From JAWXBR01 sp034440235 (GTDB lineage: Bacteria > Bacteroidota > Ignavibacteria > Kapaibacteriales > Kapaibacteriaceae): DNA of 64,000 nucleotides. Under the pieces are notes generated by a model. It was not told the origin of the DNA. It worked only from the letters and a program-made list of their open reading frames with translations, and did not search any database. Of this stretch, positions 18,228 through 26,622 are shown one piece after another (within the stretch, counting starts at the first letter, position 1; the number at the start of each line of letters is the position of its first letter). A program made the translations under genes and the position numbers. The DNA is taken from positions 81,587 through 145,586 of the forward strand of contig JAWXBR010000054.1 of assembly GCA_034440235.1 (NCBI GenBank). The letters are read 5' to 3'.

Positions 18228-20003
18228 CTACGCTATTTTCTGTAGGTGGGTAGAGAGGCTTTCAGAGGCCGCAAGCCCTAGTTTCTTGCGGATTCTGTAC
18301 CGAATAATATCAACACTCTGCGAACCCATCGTAAGAATGTTTGCAATCTCCTTCGATGAAAGATTGAGCTTGAGGAGGCTGGCAATTTTTAGTTCGGTCG
18401 CAGTTAGCGATGGACATTTTTCTGTCAGTGCCTTCAAAAATCCGTCGTGTACGTCCTTAAGCTGTTCGACGAGCTTCTTCCAGTCTTCTCCCGTTCTTCT
18501 ATACATGTCGAGTCGGCGAAGCACTTCCTGAAGTAATGTAGGACGCTGCGAAGGGGCTGCTTTAAGGGTCCGTTGGATATCAGATTCAATAAACGATATC
18601 AAATCGTTCTTCTGCGCAACAGACACAGCAGAAATGTTGAGTTCGCGCGTGCGTGCTTCGAGTTCGTATTGCAGACGTTCATTCTGAAGTCGAACGACGG
18701 TATGCTCACGTTCAACGCGTTCGACATCGAGCCGTAACTGAAGTGCTTGACTGTGTCGTGCATGTACACGGTCTTCCGAGCGCAGGTGCAGTTGTTGGGA
18801 CGAGCGACTGTGCTTCAACGCCTTGTCTAAGGCCCCTGCCTCTTCGTACACCGAAGCCAGAAGGTGATGCGCCACAGAAGCTGCACGAAAAACTTCATGC
18901 TTTTCAGCAAGGGCAATTGCAGCCTTAAGGTGTCGAATTGCTGCTGCCTGTTGTTTGGCTTGTATGGCAATCTCGGCAAGCACACGTTCGATGTTGATAT
19001 GCAAAGAGTAATTGTCGGACTGCTTTGCGCGGACTACCGCAGTCTTCATTAAGGCATGTGCTTCTGCTCCTCGTTTACGCTTCGATGCCGCATCAGCAAG
19101 TGTGATAAGACAATCAACCTCGCGATCGATGTCCTGCAATGCAATGAAGATTTCCATTGCCTCTCGAGCAAATTCTGTAGCCTGAACGTATGCTCGTCTG
19201 TCGAAGTATAGTTGACTTAGATAAAGCAACGACCGTGCCTTACCGTCGCGATCATGCAATTCCGAAAGTACAGCCAACGATTCTGTATAGTAGGCAAGAG
19301 CAGTATCGAGTTGTCCCATTGCACGGAAGACACGTCCAAGGTTGCACAGCGTAAGTCCGACGCCCATCATGTCTCTATTTACACGGTGCAATTCAAGGCT
19401 GCGTCGCGACCACTCGATAGCCTTTTCGTCGTCGCCAATGTTTACATAGACCTCTGCGATATTGCCAATTGCCATAGCCCGCATAAGATGGTCGTCGCGT
19501 CGATCGGCAATCGTAAGACTTTCGACATATGCCTTCAACGAATCCGAATTCTGATCGAGCACGGCATAGGTCGAACCAATGTTGAGAAGTACCTGCGTGA
19601 GAATTGCTTCGTCGTTTTGTTTTCGCAGAATTGTTTCGGCCTGACGAAACGCAGCAAGTGCCTCGACATATCTGCCAAGCCCCTTTAGTGCGAGCCCCAT
19701 GTTTTGAAGAGCTCGTGATGTACCAGAGGCGTCACCGAGTTTGCGATAAAGTGGCAGCGTACGTACAAAAACCGCATTGGCGGCGGCAAAATCGTGCTTT
19801 GCGTAGAGGCAGAGCCCTACCATACGCATTGCATGAATCTCGCGCTCGCGAAGTCCTGCAGCCTTTGCAACACGCTGTGCCTGCCGAGCAAACTCTATCG
19901 CTTCGTCCGGCTGCCGGTACTGAATATCACGGCACGCCTGCAGCAGAAGCTCTACCCGCTTGGCTGGACTGCGCTCCGTTGGTGGCTTTTTGTCTGATGA
20001 CAT
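18228..20003 (-). CDS. TPR-repeat regulator with LuxR-type helix-turn-helix
   Basis: 591 residues. About ten tetratricopeptide-like repeats fill residues 20-410 (LLNIGSTYAVLDQNSDSLK and ALAYYTESLAVLSELHDRD are clear units). A coiled-coil segment (about 425-500) follows, then a C-terminal LuxR/GerE helix-turn-helix (LTATELKIASLLKLNLSSKEIA...). This architecture is common in Bacteroidetes cytosolic or membrane-linked regulators. No membrane segment is seen between TPR and coiled coil. It is transcribed towards ychF's start and is divergent from the T9SS protein gene at 20108, a possible target. Confidence 0.85.
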   Translation of the reverse strand: MSSDKKPPTERSPAKRVELLLQACRDIQYRQPDEAIEFARQAQRVAKAAGLREREIHAMRMVGLCLYAKHDFAAANAVFVRTLPLYRKLGDASGTSRALQNMGLALKGLGRYVEALAAFRQAETILRKQNDEAILTQVLLNIGSTYAVLDQNSDSLKAYVESLTIADRRDDHLMRAMAIGNIAEVYVNIGDDEKAIEWSRRSLELHRVNRDMMGVGLTLCNLGRVFRAMGQLDTALAYYTESLAVLSELHDRDGKARSLLYLSQLYFDRRAYVQATEFAREAMEIFIALQDIDREVDCLITLADAASKRKRGAEAHALMKTAVVRAKQSDNYSLHINIERVLAEIAIQAKQQAAAIRHLKAAIALAEKHEVFRAASVAHHLLASVYEEAGALDKALKHSRSSQQLHLRSEDRVHARHSQALQLRLDVERVEREHTVVRLQNERLQYELEARTRELNISAVSVAQKNDLISFIESDIQRTLKAAPSQRPTLLQEVLRRLDMYRRTGEDWKKLVEQLKDVHDGFLKALTEKCPSLTATELKIASLLKLNLSSKEIANILTMGSQSVDIIRYRIRKKLGLAASESLSTHLQKIA

Positions 20004-20107
20004 ACCACAATGTAAGAGAACCGAGAGAGACGACAGCTAAGAAACTGTATAGATGATTCCTGCCCCAGCATTTGCGATGTTTGTTGCGAACCAAGCATGA
20101 GGCAGAC

Positions 20108-21187
20108 ATGGGTGGAAGAATAAAAACACCGCTTTACATCGTTCTATTTTTCGGTTGCAGCATTATTGCTGCTGCCCAACCGCGACTTGACCGACGTACG
20201 CTGCCAACACCCTCAAAGAGCTTTGTGCTCGGTATTGCGGACACTGTTGGGGTGAAGGTTGGGGCCGCTGGACGTAATGTTTTCTGGGACTTTACGCAAC
20301 TACGACGTCGCGTTGGGGTCGATTCAACCCGTATTCAATACCTAACTCCAGCCGAAACACCACCACAGGCCGCAGCACTATTCCCAACGGCAGAAGTTGC
20401 CGTTCTGAGAGATCAGCGCTATGAGTTCTTTCGAACGGAGGGCACAATGTTTCGCTCTCTTGGTGAATGGGCCCCTACATCGTCACTTATTTCTGGAACT
20501 GCTAATCCGTACGACACACGTCCAGTCGAATTAACACATGGCGGACAGCATACCGACGATTTCAATGCAATCATTACCTCGCCAACGGCACCCTTGGTGC
20601 AGCAACGTTCGGGGACGGTTAGCTTTACCTACGACGGTTTTGGGCGCCTTCGTCTACCGAATGGTGAGGTCGACAGCGTTACACGCACGCGGACGATTAC
20701 GCGCGTTGCCGACACTGCGCGGTTTACCGAACCCGTGGTTCGTTTGGTTATCCGAACAACAGATGTCGAATCATACCGCTGGATGCACATCGCTTCTGAT
20801 GTTCCCTGGCTCATCGCAACCTTTACAACTTCTCGTGTGACTGCAAACGGAAAACCGGTATCGTCGATCACTACGCGCGAATTCTTGTTCAGAGACACCG
20901 TTAACTCGACAACAGGTATAGACGAGGTGTTAGCGTTGGATGACAATTACACTCTGCATCCAAACCCGGCAAGAAGTAATGAGCAGGTTGTTGTGCGCCG
21001 AATCGACACCGAAGTAGTTGGTGCTACTCTTGTGAATGTACAAGGCATCACGCACGACGTAGTGGTAACACGAGCCGATAAAGTGTCATCAACTGTGCGC
21101 CTCGACAACGTTGCTGCAGGTTCGTACGTGCTTGTACTGCAGACTGCAACGGGCCTTGAACACTATCGATTAGTTGTCATGCCGTAG
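20108..21187 (+). CDS. Secreted protein with type IX secretion sorting domain
   Basis: 359 residues from the ATG at 20108, which puts a good signal peptide (LYIVLFFGCSIIAAAQ) at the N-terminus. The last 75 residues form a T9SS type A C-terminal sorting domain: YTLHPNPARSNEQV, VNVQGITHDV and LDNVAAGSYVLVLQT, the classic Por-signal pattern. The rest is of unknown function. It implies that the organism has a type IX secretion system and places it in the FCB group. Confidence 0.85.
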   Translation: MGGRIKTPLYIVLFFGCSIIAAAQPRLDRRTLPTPSKSFVLGIADTVGVKVGAAGRNVFWDFTQLRRRVGVDSTRIQYLTPAETPPQAAALFPTAEVAVLRDQRYEFFRTEGTMFRSLGEWAPTSSLISGTANPYDTRPVELTHGGQHTDDFNAIITSPTAPLVQQRSGTVSFTYDGFGRLRLPNGEVDSVTRTRTITRVADTARFTEPVVRLVIRTTDVESYRWMHIASDVPWLIATFTTSRVTANGKPVSSITTREFLFRDTVNSTTGIDEVLALDDNYTLHPNPARSNEQVVVRRIDTEVVGATLVNVQGITHDVVVTRADKVSSTVRLDNVAAGSYVLVLQTATGLEHYRLVVMP

Positions 21188-21224
21188 TGGTACCGGTAGT
21201 CGAAACAATCTTGACAGTCGCAAT

Positions 21225-22061
21225 TCAAAATTTGAATTGTACACCGAAGCCCAAGTAAGAATCGGCTTGGTCGAAGTACATGCCGTGCATGCTGCGTCCG
21301 TTGTACCCATACGCCGAAATCAGAACACCCCTCTCATGGTTGTCGAAGTCGACGTACACACCAATCTGAGCCGCTTGTATAGTTACATAGCGGTCGCTGA
21401 TGCCAATCATTCTCCAGTCATAACCCGCATGCAGGAATATCTTATCTTTTTTTAGTGGTAGCTCTATGTCTAACCCGACTTGAGGAATGAAGCAATTTGA
21501 ACGACTTGGTTGTGTCGCCATCAACAGAGTTCCACCTGCATAGACGAAAACTTCAGGCAAGACGCGAAGCGATCCTAGAAGCTCTAAAAATTCGCGGCTA
21601 TACACAAAGGGTCGTTGTGCCGTGAAGGTTGCCGATGTGTCAGCCGAACCATCAACGAGATGCGAAGAGATGTGCGCTGCTCGTAAGCGAATTGCGAATC
21701 GATCGACTGGTTCGTATGATGCGTTGACGCCAAACCAGTAATCGATGGTTTCCACGGGGAACTTGAAGTTGTGCTCTGAGCGTAGCCGCGTAAACGTCAT
21801 AAAATCTGCACCAACCGTCAAGCTAGGTCGCGCAGAATCTACAGTAACATCAAACAGATCAAATGAGGCGCCGATGTCCAGACGCAATTTCCTTTGTGCT
21901 GGCTGCAGTACCGTAGCAATGCGTGCCTCATATACACTTGCTGTCGGAGTTCGAAACCGGGTGTCAGTGGCGCCAAGTACAACACATTGGCCCAAAACAA
22001 ACGTTAGGCATGCGAGGAAAGGTAGACGCCGCGTTTTGACGAACGAATAAATGCTATACAC
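21225..22061 (-). CDS. Outer-membrane protein, DUF1207-like
   Basis: 278 residues with signal peptide (FLACLTFVLGQCVVLGA) and alternating beta-strand pattern ending in GFGVQFKF, the terminal aromatic signature of outer-membrane barrels. Segments such as VYSREFLELLGS and VFVYAGG resemble the DUF1207 family. The only start that preserves the signal peptide, 22061, overlaps lpxA by 58 nt. Last gene of the lipid A/outer-membrane operon. Confidence 0.65.
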   Translation of the reverse strand: MYSIYSFVKTRRLPFLACLTFVLGQCVVLGATDTRFRTPTASVYEARIATVLQPAQRKLRLDIGASFDLFDVTVDSARPSLTVGADFMTFTRLRSEHNFKFPVETIDYWFGVNASYEPVDRFAIRLRAAHISSHLVDGSADTSATFTAQRPFVYSREFLELLGSLRVLPEVFVYAGGTLLMATQPSRSNCFIPQVGLDIELPLKKDKIFLHAGYDWRMIGISDRYVTIQAAQIGVYVDFDNHERGVLISAYGYNGRSMHGMYFDQADSYLGFGVQFKF

Positions 22062-22801
22062 GCCTGCACCTCCAGGGTCGGTGTGGGATGTGCCACTTCG
22101 TATGCTCGAAGGCCATCACTGATATTGTATCCGCTGCGATACAACGTCTCGTAGAACTCATCTAGGCTATCGATACTTTGTGCAGAAAAACCACGACGTC
22201 TCAGACCAATTGTATTCAGGCTCTGCACACCCACAGGTTCACGTCCGACGAGCGTAAACGGAGGAACATCCTTTGAAATCATTACACAAGCGGCAACCAT
22301 ACTATGCGGACCGATTTGTGTGAACTGATGCACACCAGTTACACCACCGATGATGGCCCAATCGCCAACATTCACATGTCCGCCAAGCTGCACAGAATTG
22401 GCAAGAATCACATTATTCCCAATACGACAGTCATGCGCAACATGCGTGTAGGCCATGAGCAACACGTCACTACCAACACTGGTTAATCCTGAGTGTGCAG
22501 TGCCTCGATTAATCGTAACACACTCACGAACAACAGTGCGATCTCCGATGCTCGCAATCGTAGGCTCACCATCGTACTTAAGATCTTGTGGTGCAGTACC
22601 AATTACTGCTCCGGGATGAATGCGAACATCGCTGCCAATAATCGTGCTTCTGTCAATATGCACGTGTGACATGATGGTTGTACCAGCCCCAACTGTTACG
22701 TCGTCTCCAATCACACAAAACGGCCCCACCTGTACACCGTCCCCGAGTATGGCGGTTGGAGATACGATAGACGAGGGATGAACAGTCGTCGCAACGCTCA
22801 T
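22004..22801 (-). CDS. lpxA: Acyl-ACP--UDP-N-acetylglucosamine O-acyltransferase
   Basis: 265 residues, normal length. Left-handed beta-helix hexapeptide repeats (VGPFCVIGDDVTVG and similar) through residue 190, then a helical C-terminal domain. The catalytic His is in TYAHVAHDCRIGN. First step of lipid A synthesis. Its ATG overlaps the lpxC/fabZ stop by 4 nt. Confidence 0.96.
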   Translation of the reverse strand: MSVATTVHPSSIVSPTAILGDGVQVGPFCVIGDDVTVGAGTTIMSHVHIDRSTIIGSDVRIHPGAVIGTAPQDLKYDGEPTIASIGDRTVVRECVTINRGTAHSGLTSVGSDVLLMAYTHVAHDCRIGNNVILANSVQLGGHVNVGDWAIIGGVTGVHQFTQIGPHSMVAACVMISKDVPPFTLVGREPVGVQSLNTIGLRRRGFSAQSIDSLDEFYETLYRSGYNISDGLRAYEVAHPTPTLEVQACIAFIRSSKRGVYLSSHA

Positions 22802-24204
22802 TCTGCCTCCCTGTCAACCACAACGGCGGTCAGTTCGCCCTCTGCTACGATCTGAGTACCAACAAATGCTTTAGCAACAAGGTGCGCCGTGTTGAATCGG
22901 AAGCGCGTCATCGTTACTTCCATCACCAACGTGTCACCTGGCACAACGGGCTTGCGAAACTTGACGTTATTCATGCCTGCAAAGAACACAAGTTTCTTCG
23001 AAGCGTCGATACCACGGGTTACAAGCAGCATACATCCGGTTTGAGCCATCGCCTCGAGAATAAGTACACCCGGAAAAATTGGTCTATCGGGAAAGTGACC
23101 CATGAACTGGGGCTCATTGTAGGTGACGTTCTTGATACCAACGATATGTCCCTTGTCCGGATCATAACTCGTTATTCTATCTACCATCAAGAATGGATAC
23201 CGATGTGGCATCACCTTCAGTATGGCATTGATGTCGAACACCGTTCCTTCGACCGGACTCTTCTGGTACTTTTTAACGGTTTGCTGTTTTTCGTAGAGCC
23301 TTCGCACCTTGCGGGCAAACTCGATGTTGCCGGCATGGCCGGGACGTGCCGCTAGTACCTGTGCTCGAAGGCGCGTGCCAATCAGGGCGAGATCACCAAG
23401 CATATCAAGCAGCTTGTGACGCGCAGGTTCATTTTTATAGCGAAGTTTATTATCGTTTAGTATGCCATTCGACCCGAGCACTGCATTCCCCTCGATGCCC
23501 ATTTCCTTGAGCATTGCCTTCAACGCAGTATCCGTCATCTCCTTGTCAACAATCACAATGGCATTGTCAAGATTACCGCCCTGAATCAGTCCCTGCTTCC
23601 ATAACACTTCCACTTCATGCAGAAAGCAGAACGTACGTGCTGGTGCAAACTCGGTAACGAATTCTTCTTCGAGGTTGAATAGACCAGTGTGCTGACTTCC
23701 AAGCGCTGGGTTGTTGTAGTCTACGAGCACAGTCACACGATAATCATCGTTTGGGAGAGCCACGATTTCGGTGCCACGCTCTTCGTTCACGTAACGGATG
23801 GGTTCTTCGAGCACCAGTTCGTCGCGTTCTGCACTTTGCTCTTGCGTACCAGCGCGCTGTATCATCTCTACGTACGGCAGCGACGATCCGTCTCCAACCG
23901 GAGGTTCGTTGTTCGAAAGTTCAATAATGCAGTTGTCGATTCCCATTCCCACCATCGCAGCAAGAACATGTTCGACTGTATGTACGCGAGCATCGCCAAT
24001 TGCAATGGTGGTACCACGTGCAATGTCTACGACGTTGTCTACTAATGCAGGTATTTCGGGCGACGAAGCAAGATCTGTTCGGATAAACCTGTAGCCAGAG
24101 TGTTCGTCTGCCGGACGGAATGTCATGCTCGTAAGACTGCCCGTATGCAGACCTACGCCAGTCATCGTTACAGCTTCAGAAAGTGTACGTTGTTTTTTTG
24201 TCAT
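22798..24204 (-). CDS. lpxC/fabZ: LpxC-FabZ fusion: UDP-3-O-acyl-GlcNAc deacetylase / 3-hydroxyacyl-ACP dehydratase
   Basis: 468 residues in two enzymes. LpxC occupies about 1-300, with TGVGLHTGS, zinc histidine in VEHVLAAMVGMGIDNC, and EPARHKLLDMLGDLAL. FabZ occupies about 320-465, with MPHRYPFLMVDRI and the catalytic region HFPDRPIFPGVLILEAMAQ. The fusion is a known feature of Bacteroidetes, Chlorobi and relatives. It combines the committed lipid A step with fatty-acid dehydration. Coupled by ATGA overlaps to lpxD before and lpxA after. Confidence 0.97.
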   Translation of the reverse strand: MTKKQRTLSEAVTMTGVGLHTGSLTSMTFRPADEHSGYRFIRTDLASSPEIPALVDNVVDIARGTTIAIGDARVHTVEHVLAAMVGMGIDNCIIELSNNEPPVGDGSSLPYVEMIQRAGTQEQSAERDELVLEEPIRYVNEERGTEIVALPNDDYRVTVLVDYNNPALGSQHTGLFNLEEEFVTEFAPARTFCFLHEVEVLWKQGLIQGGNLDNAIVIVDKEMTDTALKAMLKEMGIEGNAVLGSNGILNDNKLRYKNEPARHKLLDMLGDLALIGTRLRAQVLAARPGHAGNIEFARKVRRLYEKQQTVKKYQKSPVEGTVFDINAILKVMPHRYPFLMVDRITSYDPDKGHIVGIKNVTYNEPQFMGHFPDRPIFPGVLILEAMAQTGCMLLVTRGIDASKKLVFFAGMNNVKFRKPVVPGDTLVMEVTMTRFRFNTAHLVAKAFVGTQIVAEGELTAVVVDREAE

Positions 24205-25268
24205 GATGCAGTGTCGTTGGATTCCTCAACCTGCCGCTGCAGATCCCTTACCTCTTGTAACAGTCTCGGTAACTGACGCAGCGCAGCTTCCATGCGCAAT
24301 GCTGTCCGATGCTCCTTCGCCGGAGAACCAAGATATGCACCTGCGGTAAGGGGCTTTGAAACACCTGATTGAGCTTCGATAATAACGTCGTCGGCTGTTT
24401 CTATATGGCCAATCATTCCAACCTGACCACCAAATCGATTTCGCAATCCAATCTTCGCACTACCGGAAATTCCCGTCTGAGCTGCCATCGCAGTATTGGC
24501 ACCGATAGTAACGCCGTGCGCTATATGAACGAGATTATCAAGTTTTACTCCATTCCCGATAAGGGTCTTACCAACTGCTGCTCGGTCGATCGTGGTGTTC
24601 GAACCAATCTCGACGTCATCACCAATTTCTACGATGCCCACGTGAGGAACCTTTTCATAAGATCCATCAGGGTTTTCGAGAAAACCAAAACCATCTGCAC
24701 CTATCACGGCACCAGGATGAACAATACAACGAGCACCGATCTGCGTCCCCGGACCACACGTAACGTTGGCGTGAATTACAGTGTTTGCACTAACCCGAGT
24801 GCCTGGATACAGAACAACGTTTGCGAATAGTTGCGAACCCTCTCCGATGTCACAGCCTTCGCTAATAACGCAACCCGGACCAATAGCTGCTGTTTCGTGC
24901 ACGGTCGCCGATGGATGTATCACAGCTGCTGCATGACGGAGTCCGCGATCCATGCGTAGTGGAGGAAAAAACCGCTGCATAACCAGCACAAAGCCACGGT
25001 AGGCAGCATCGGCAACAATTAATGTTTGCCCATTTGCCCCTTCCGAGTCTGCTAGCGATCGTTCGACAATCACGCATGAGGCTCGTGTAAGCGGGAGGAA
25101 TTTCACGTACTTCGGATTTGAGAGAAAGGTCAATTCCCCGTCTCGCGCTTGCTCGATGCGATTGATACCTGTGATAACAAGGCTGTCATCACCGACGACT
25201 GTTCCACCAACGAGATCTGCTAAATAGCGAACGGTGAATCCATGACGCTCTTGCAAATCCTCTCTCAT
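24201..25268 (-). CDS. lpxD: UDP-3-O-(3-hydroxyacyl)glucosamine N-acyltransferase
   Basis: 355 residues. N-terminal uridine-binding domain (FLSNPKYVKFL), then hexapeptide-repeat beta-helix with the catalytic segment DNLVHIAHGVTIG, ending in a C-terminal helix (LPRLLQEVRDLQRQVEE). Third lipid A step. Start overlaps the skp-like gene stop by 4 nt. Confidence 0.96.
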   Translation of the reverse strand: MREDLQERHGFTVRYLADLVGGTVVGDDSLVITGINRIEQARDGELTFLSNPKYVKFLPLTRASCVIVERSLADSEGANGQTLIVADAAYRGFVLVMQRFFPPLRMDRGLRHAAAVIHPSATVHETAAIGPGCVISEGCDIGEGSQLFANVVLYPGTRVSANTVIHANVTCGPGTQIGARCIVHPGAVIGADGFGFLENPDGSYEKVPHVGIVEIGDDVEIGSNTTIDRAAVGKTLIGNGVKLDNLVHIAHGVTIGANTAMAAQTGISGSAKIGLRNRFGGQVGMIGHIETADDVIIEAQSGVSKPLTAGAYLGSPAKEHRTALRMEAALRQLPRLLQEVRDLQRQVEESNDTAS

Positions 25269-26038
25269 CGTGGCACCTCATCATCTTTTTTGGGAGGTAT
25301 GCTGTCCGGATTTGACCTAGGTAGCTCAGCGGGTGTCGATGGCATGCGCACATCGCCAGTCGGAAACAACGGAGGCACATCAATAGGTGTGAGCGTCGAG
25401 TCGGGCTGAGGCTCCGATCCTCTGCGTGTCTTGCGTTTTCGTGGTTCTTCTTGACGTTTATTGCGTGGATCTGCGTCGATAATATCTTTTTGTTTACGTT
25501 CCATGTCTTCCGCATCGATGCCAAGTTCTTTCATCACCTTCGTTGTGATATCAAACTTTGCATTCACATAGACAAGGGGCTGCGTACTCTTATCCCAGAC
25601 CATGTCGTAACCTTCGGCCGCAGCAACTTTTTGTACAGCGCTGTAAATCTTATCCCAGACAGACTTAAACAGCTGCTCTGCCTGTTTATCGTAGTCACCA
25701 CCGGGTTCGAGCTTCTCGCGTGCAAAACGATCACGCTCTTTGCGCTTGTCTTCGAGCTCTTTTTCTTTCTGCTGACGTTCTGTGTCACTCCAGATAAGGC
25801 GATTCTTCTTCATCTCTAGCTCAAGCTCGTCGATGTCGCGTTGCTGTTGTGCTATCTCTGCCTTCCACTCATCGACCATTGTGTTCAGGCGCGTCTGTGC
25901 CTGCACATTTGCTTCATATCGCGTAGCAATGGCGTCTGTAGAGACATAACCTATTTTCTGTGCTGCAAGACGCGCAGGCCATGTGCATGCCAACAGGCAC
26001 ACACACAAGGCGGTGGAAACGATCATCCATCGTCGCAT
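25265..26038 (-). CDS. OmpH/Skp-family periplasmic chaperone with extended proline-rich tail
   Basis: 257 residues. Signal peptide ending near PARLAAQ, then KIGYVSTDAIA and long alpha-helical arms rich in charged residues, as in Skp. The C-terminal 70 residues (about 190-257) are a basic then proline- and serine-rich tail not found in E. coli Skp. Skp-like proteins escort unfolded outer-membrane proteins to BamA, and this gene sits in the bamA operon. First of two paralogues. Confidence 0.88.
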   Translation of the reverse strand: MRRWMIVSTALCVCLLACTWPARLAAQKIGYVSTDAIATRYEANVQAQTRLNTMVDEWKAEIAQQQRDIDELELEMKKNRLIWSDTERQQKEKELEDKRKERDRFAREKLEPGGDYDKQAEQLFKSVWDKIYSAVQKVAAAEGYDMVWDKSTQPLVYVNAKFDITTKVMKELGIDAEDMERKQKDIIDADPRNKRQEEPRKRKTRRGSEPQPDSTLTPIDVPPLFPTGDVRMPSTPAELPRSNPDSIPPKKDDEVPR

Positions 26039-26076
26039 ACAACTAACTCCTTATTTGACGATGGAGCAATACGACC

Positions 26077-26601
26077 TTACTTGTCTCCTCGTTTCAGGCG
26101 ATCAAGAACCTTGTACGTGATGTCGGCCTTGTCTTCAGAGAACAGCACAAGACCCGCAACTTTGTCGAGGACGAGATTCAGTTTTTCTTCTTTAGCGACG
26201 AGATTGATAGCGTCGCGCACTTTTTCACGAATAGGAGCAAGGTATGACTCGCGTGCTGCGGCAATTTCACCAGTTGCACCAAGCTTGCCTTCCTGATATG
26301 CAAGGAACCGTTGTCGAAGTGCATTGAGGCTTTCTTCTTCTTTCTTCTTTGCATCGGCGCTCATCATTGCCTCTTGCTTGCGGTAGGTCTCGATGCGAGT
26401 TTCGAATTCCTTCTGCATCATCGTGAGTGTGTCACGAATCTTAAGACCCATGTCTTCGATTCGCTTGCTTGCGGCAATCGCATCAGGTAGCTCTTTTAAA
26501 ACTGTCTCGGTGTTAACGAGACCTACACGATATGCTTGAGCAGAAGCACCAATACAACCAAGAAACGCTACTACAACTAGTGCTGTGATACGAACCAACA
26601 T
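26077..26601 (-). CDS. skp: OmpH/Skp-family periplasmic chaperone
   Basis: 174 residues, the usual Skp length. Signal peptide (ALVVVAFLGCIGASAQA), YRVGLVNTETVLKELP, a charged coiled-coil middle, and a C-terminal AINLVAKEEKLNLVLDK. Lies directly downstream of bamA and upstream of the longer paralogue. Confidence 0.9.
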   Translation of the reverse strand: MLVRITALVVVAFLGCIGASAQAYRVGLVNTETVLKELPDAIAASKRIEDMGLKIRDTLTMMQKEFETRIETYRKQEAMMSADAKKKEEESLNALRQRFLAYQEGKLGATGEIAAARESYLAPIREKVRDAINLVAKEEKLNLVLDKVAGLVLFSEDKADITYKVLDRLKRGDK

Positions 26602-26622
26602 GTTTGTCCCTGAAGGAATGTG